Shown: positions 63,309 to 64,000 of the stretch, piece by piece
Layout: each line of letters opens with the position of its first letter
Numbering within the stretch: the stretch's first letter is position 1
NCBI GenBank assembly: GCA_963791905.1
Contig: CAWBTX010000006.1
Location: forward strand, 744,001 to 808,000
Direction: 5' to 3'
Source: Gaiellasilicea sp963791905
GTDB taxonomy: Bacteria > Actinomycetota > Thermoleophilia > Gaiellales > Gaiellaceae
DNA: 64,000 nucleotides
Notes under the pieces: generated by a model
What the model was told of the DNA's origin: nothing
Databases searched by the model: none
Seen by the model: the letters and a program-made list of their open reading frames with translations, nothing else
Position numbers and translations under genes: made by a program

Positions 63309-64000
63309 GCGCCTGGCCACTATTTGCGGTCGTACGTCGGGCCTCGTCGCCCTCTACGCCTGGCAGGCGTGGGAGCGCGCGACGCCGACGCTCTTCAGCG
63401 ACGAGATCGAGTTCACGCAGGTCTCGCGCTCGATCGCCGACACGGGCCGGGCGACGATCCGCGGCACCGAGCCGCCCAGCGTCTCGCTCTACGAGTATCT
63501 GGCCGCGCCGGCCTGGTGGATCGACGACGTCAGCGACGCCTACGGCGCGATCAAGCTCCTCGGCGTGCTGCTGATGACCGCGGCGATCTTCCCCGCGTAC
63601 GGCCTCGCCCGCCTCGTGGTGTCGCGGCCGTGGGCGCTCTTCGCCGCGGTCGGCGCCGTCGTCGCGCCGGCGCTGTCGTACTCCCCGTTCCTCGTCGAGG
63701 AGCCGCTCGCGTACCCCGTCTCGACCCTGGCGCTCTTCCTGATCGCGCGCGCCGGTGTGAAGTCGACGTGGCCGGCGATCGCGCTCGCCGCGGGCGTCTG
63801 CCTGCTGGCCATCTTCGTGCGGACGCAGCTCGCCGTGCTGCTCGTCGTCCTCCTCGGCGTCGCTCTTCGCGCGTGCGTGGTCCAGCGAGCGCATTCGCGC
63901 CTGGCGGGCAACGTGGACGGCCTGGGACTGGGTCGGCGCGGTCGTCCTCGTCGTCGGGCTCGCCGTCCTCTTCGCTGCGGCGGCGGGGCGCCACTCGTAC
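63309..64000 (+). CDS. membrane glycosyltransferase-like protein (GT39/ArnT-type layout), partial
   Basis: The frame runs LVALYAWQAWERATPTLFSD, then EIEFTQVSRSIADTGRATIR with the acidic DE pair after helix 1 that marks lipid-linked sugar transferases of the GT-C fold, followed by several hydrophobic helices (LLGVLLMTAAIFPAYGLARL and onward). No normal start codon precedes it in frame; a TTG at 63324 in another frame suggests an indel near the start. A second frame change near 63871 leads to AWSSERIRAWRATWTAWDWV and on to the window edge. It follows the glycan genes and probably decorates the same polymer. Confidence 0.65.

Overview
The window is a GC-rich bacterial chromosome segment, most likely from a deep-branching actinobacterium; class Thermoleophilia is my best guess. 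The evidence is a complete F420 set (cofC, cofD, npdG, cofE), a Gram-positive type SOS box (CGAAC-N4-GTTCG) in front of lexA, a TopA with C-terminal repeats and no zinc fingers, a type A RNase P RNA, many HisKA_3/NarL two-component pairs, frequent GTG and TTG starts, and -10-like hexamers only 6 to 8 bases before several start codons, which suggests leaderless mRNAs. The class assignment is inference; no 16S rRNA is present.

Layout. 1-13109 (minus) is the complex I operon nuoA to nuoN, with nuoN cut by the window edge and most neighbours overlapping by a few bases. 13230-18455 holds an IscA/ErpA-type Fe-S carrier, a membrane protein, a NarL-type kinase/regulator pair, an aquaporin reading straight into SecG, tRNA-Leu(GAG), lexA with its operator, a small zinc-ribbon ORF and rnpB. 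18531-23732 is accessory: a truncated VOC gene, a bicovalent-type flavin oxidase, a DHFR-like protein, an FG-GAP secreted protein and a secreted protein with exact ten-residue repeats. 23827-29986 is a signalling block with four kinases and two regulators, plus a PepSY protein whose promoter carries paired 11-bp-spaced boxes. 29993-34982 holds an HDAC-like deacetylase, a stand-alone 5'-3' exonuclease, PlsC and topA. 35243-42311 holds a sigma-70 factor and a Dpp/Opp peptide ABC operon, in which a hairpin-rich insert separates the two ATPase genes. 42311-45196 holds a GIY-YIG-like gene, a thioesterase remnant, clpP, an SRPBCC-ArsR operon with twin operators where ArsR is fused to an NlpC/P60 hydrolase, and small LuxR and peptide genes. 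45484-49218 holds two heavily frameshifted genes, an HD-GYP protein and a MalT-like regulator. 49318-56369 holds a small LuxR protein, an amidohydrolase/sarcosine-oxidase-like pair, the F420 operon and a PolX with a degenerate polymerase site. 56372-64000 mixes a polysaccharide ABC exporter (ATPase and permease apart) and a WecA-CapD fusion with the haem genes hemE and hemH.

Quality caveat. At least a dozen otherwise well-conserved genes carry one single-base indel each (nuoL, nuoE, several kinases, dppF, PolX, WecA-CapD and others), and 45.4-48.4 kb carries many. Motifs stay intact on both sides of nearly all breaks. Uncorrected sequencing error is therefore a serious explanation, and any fusion or pseudogene call here must be weighed against it. 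In frameshifted genes I give the span of the reconstructed gene.
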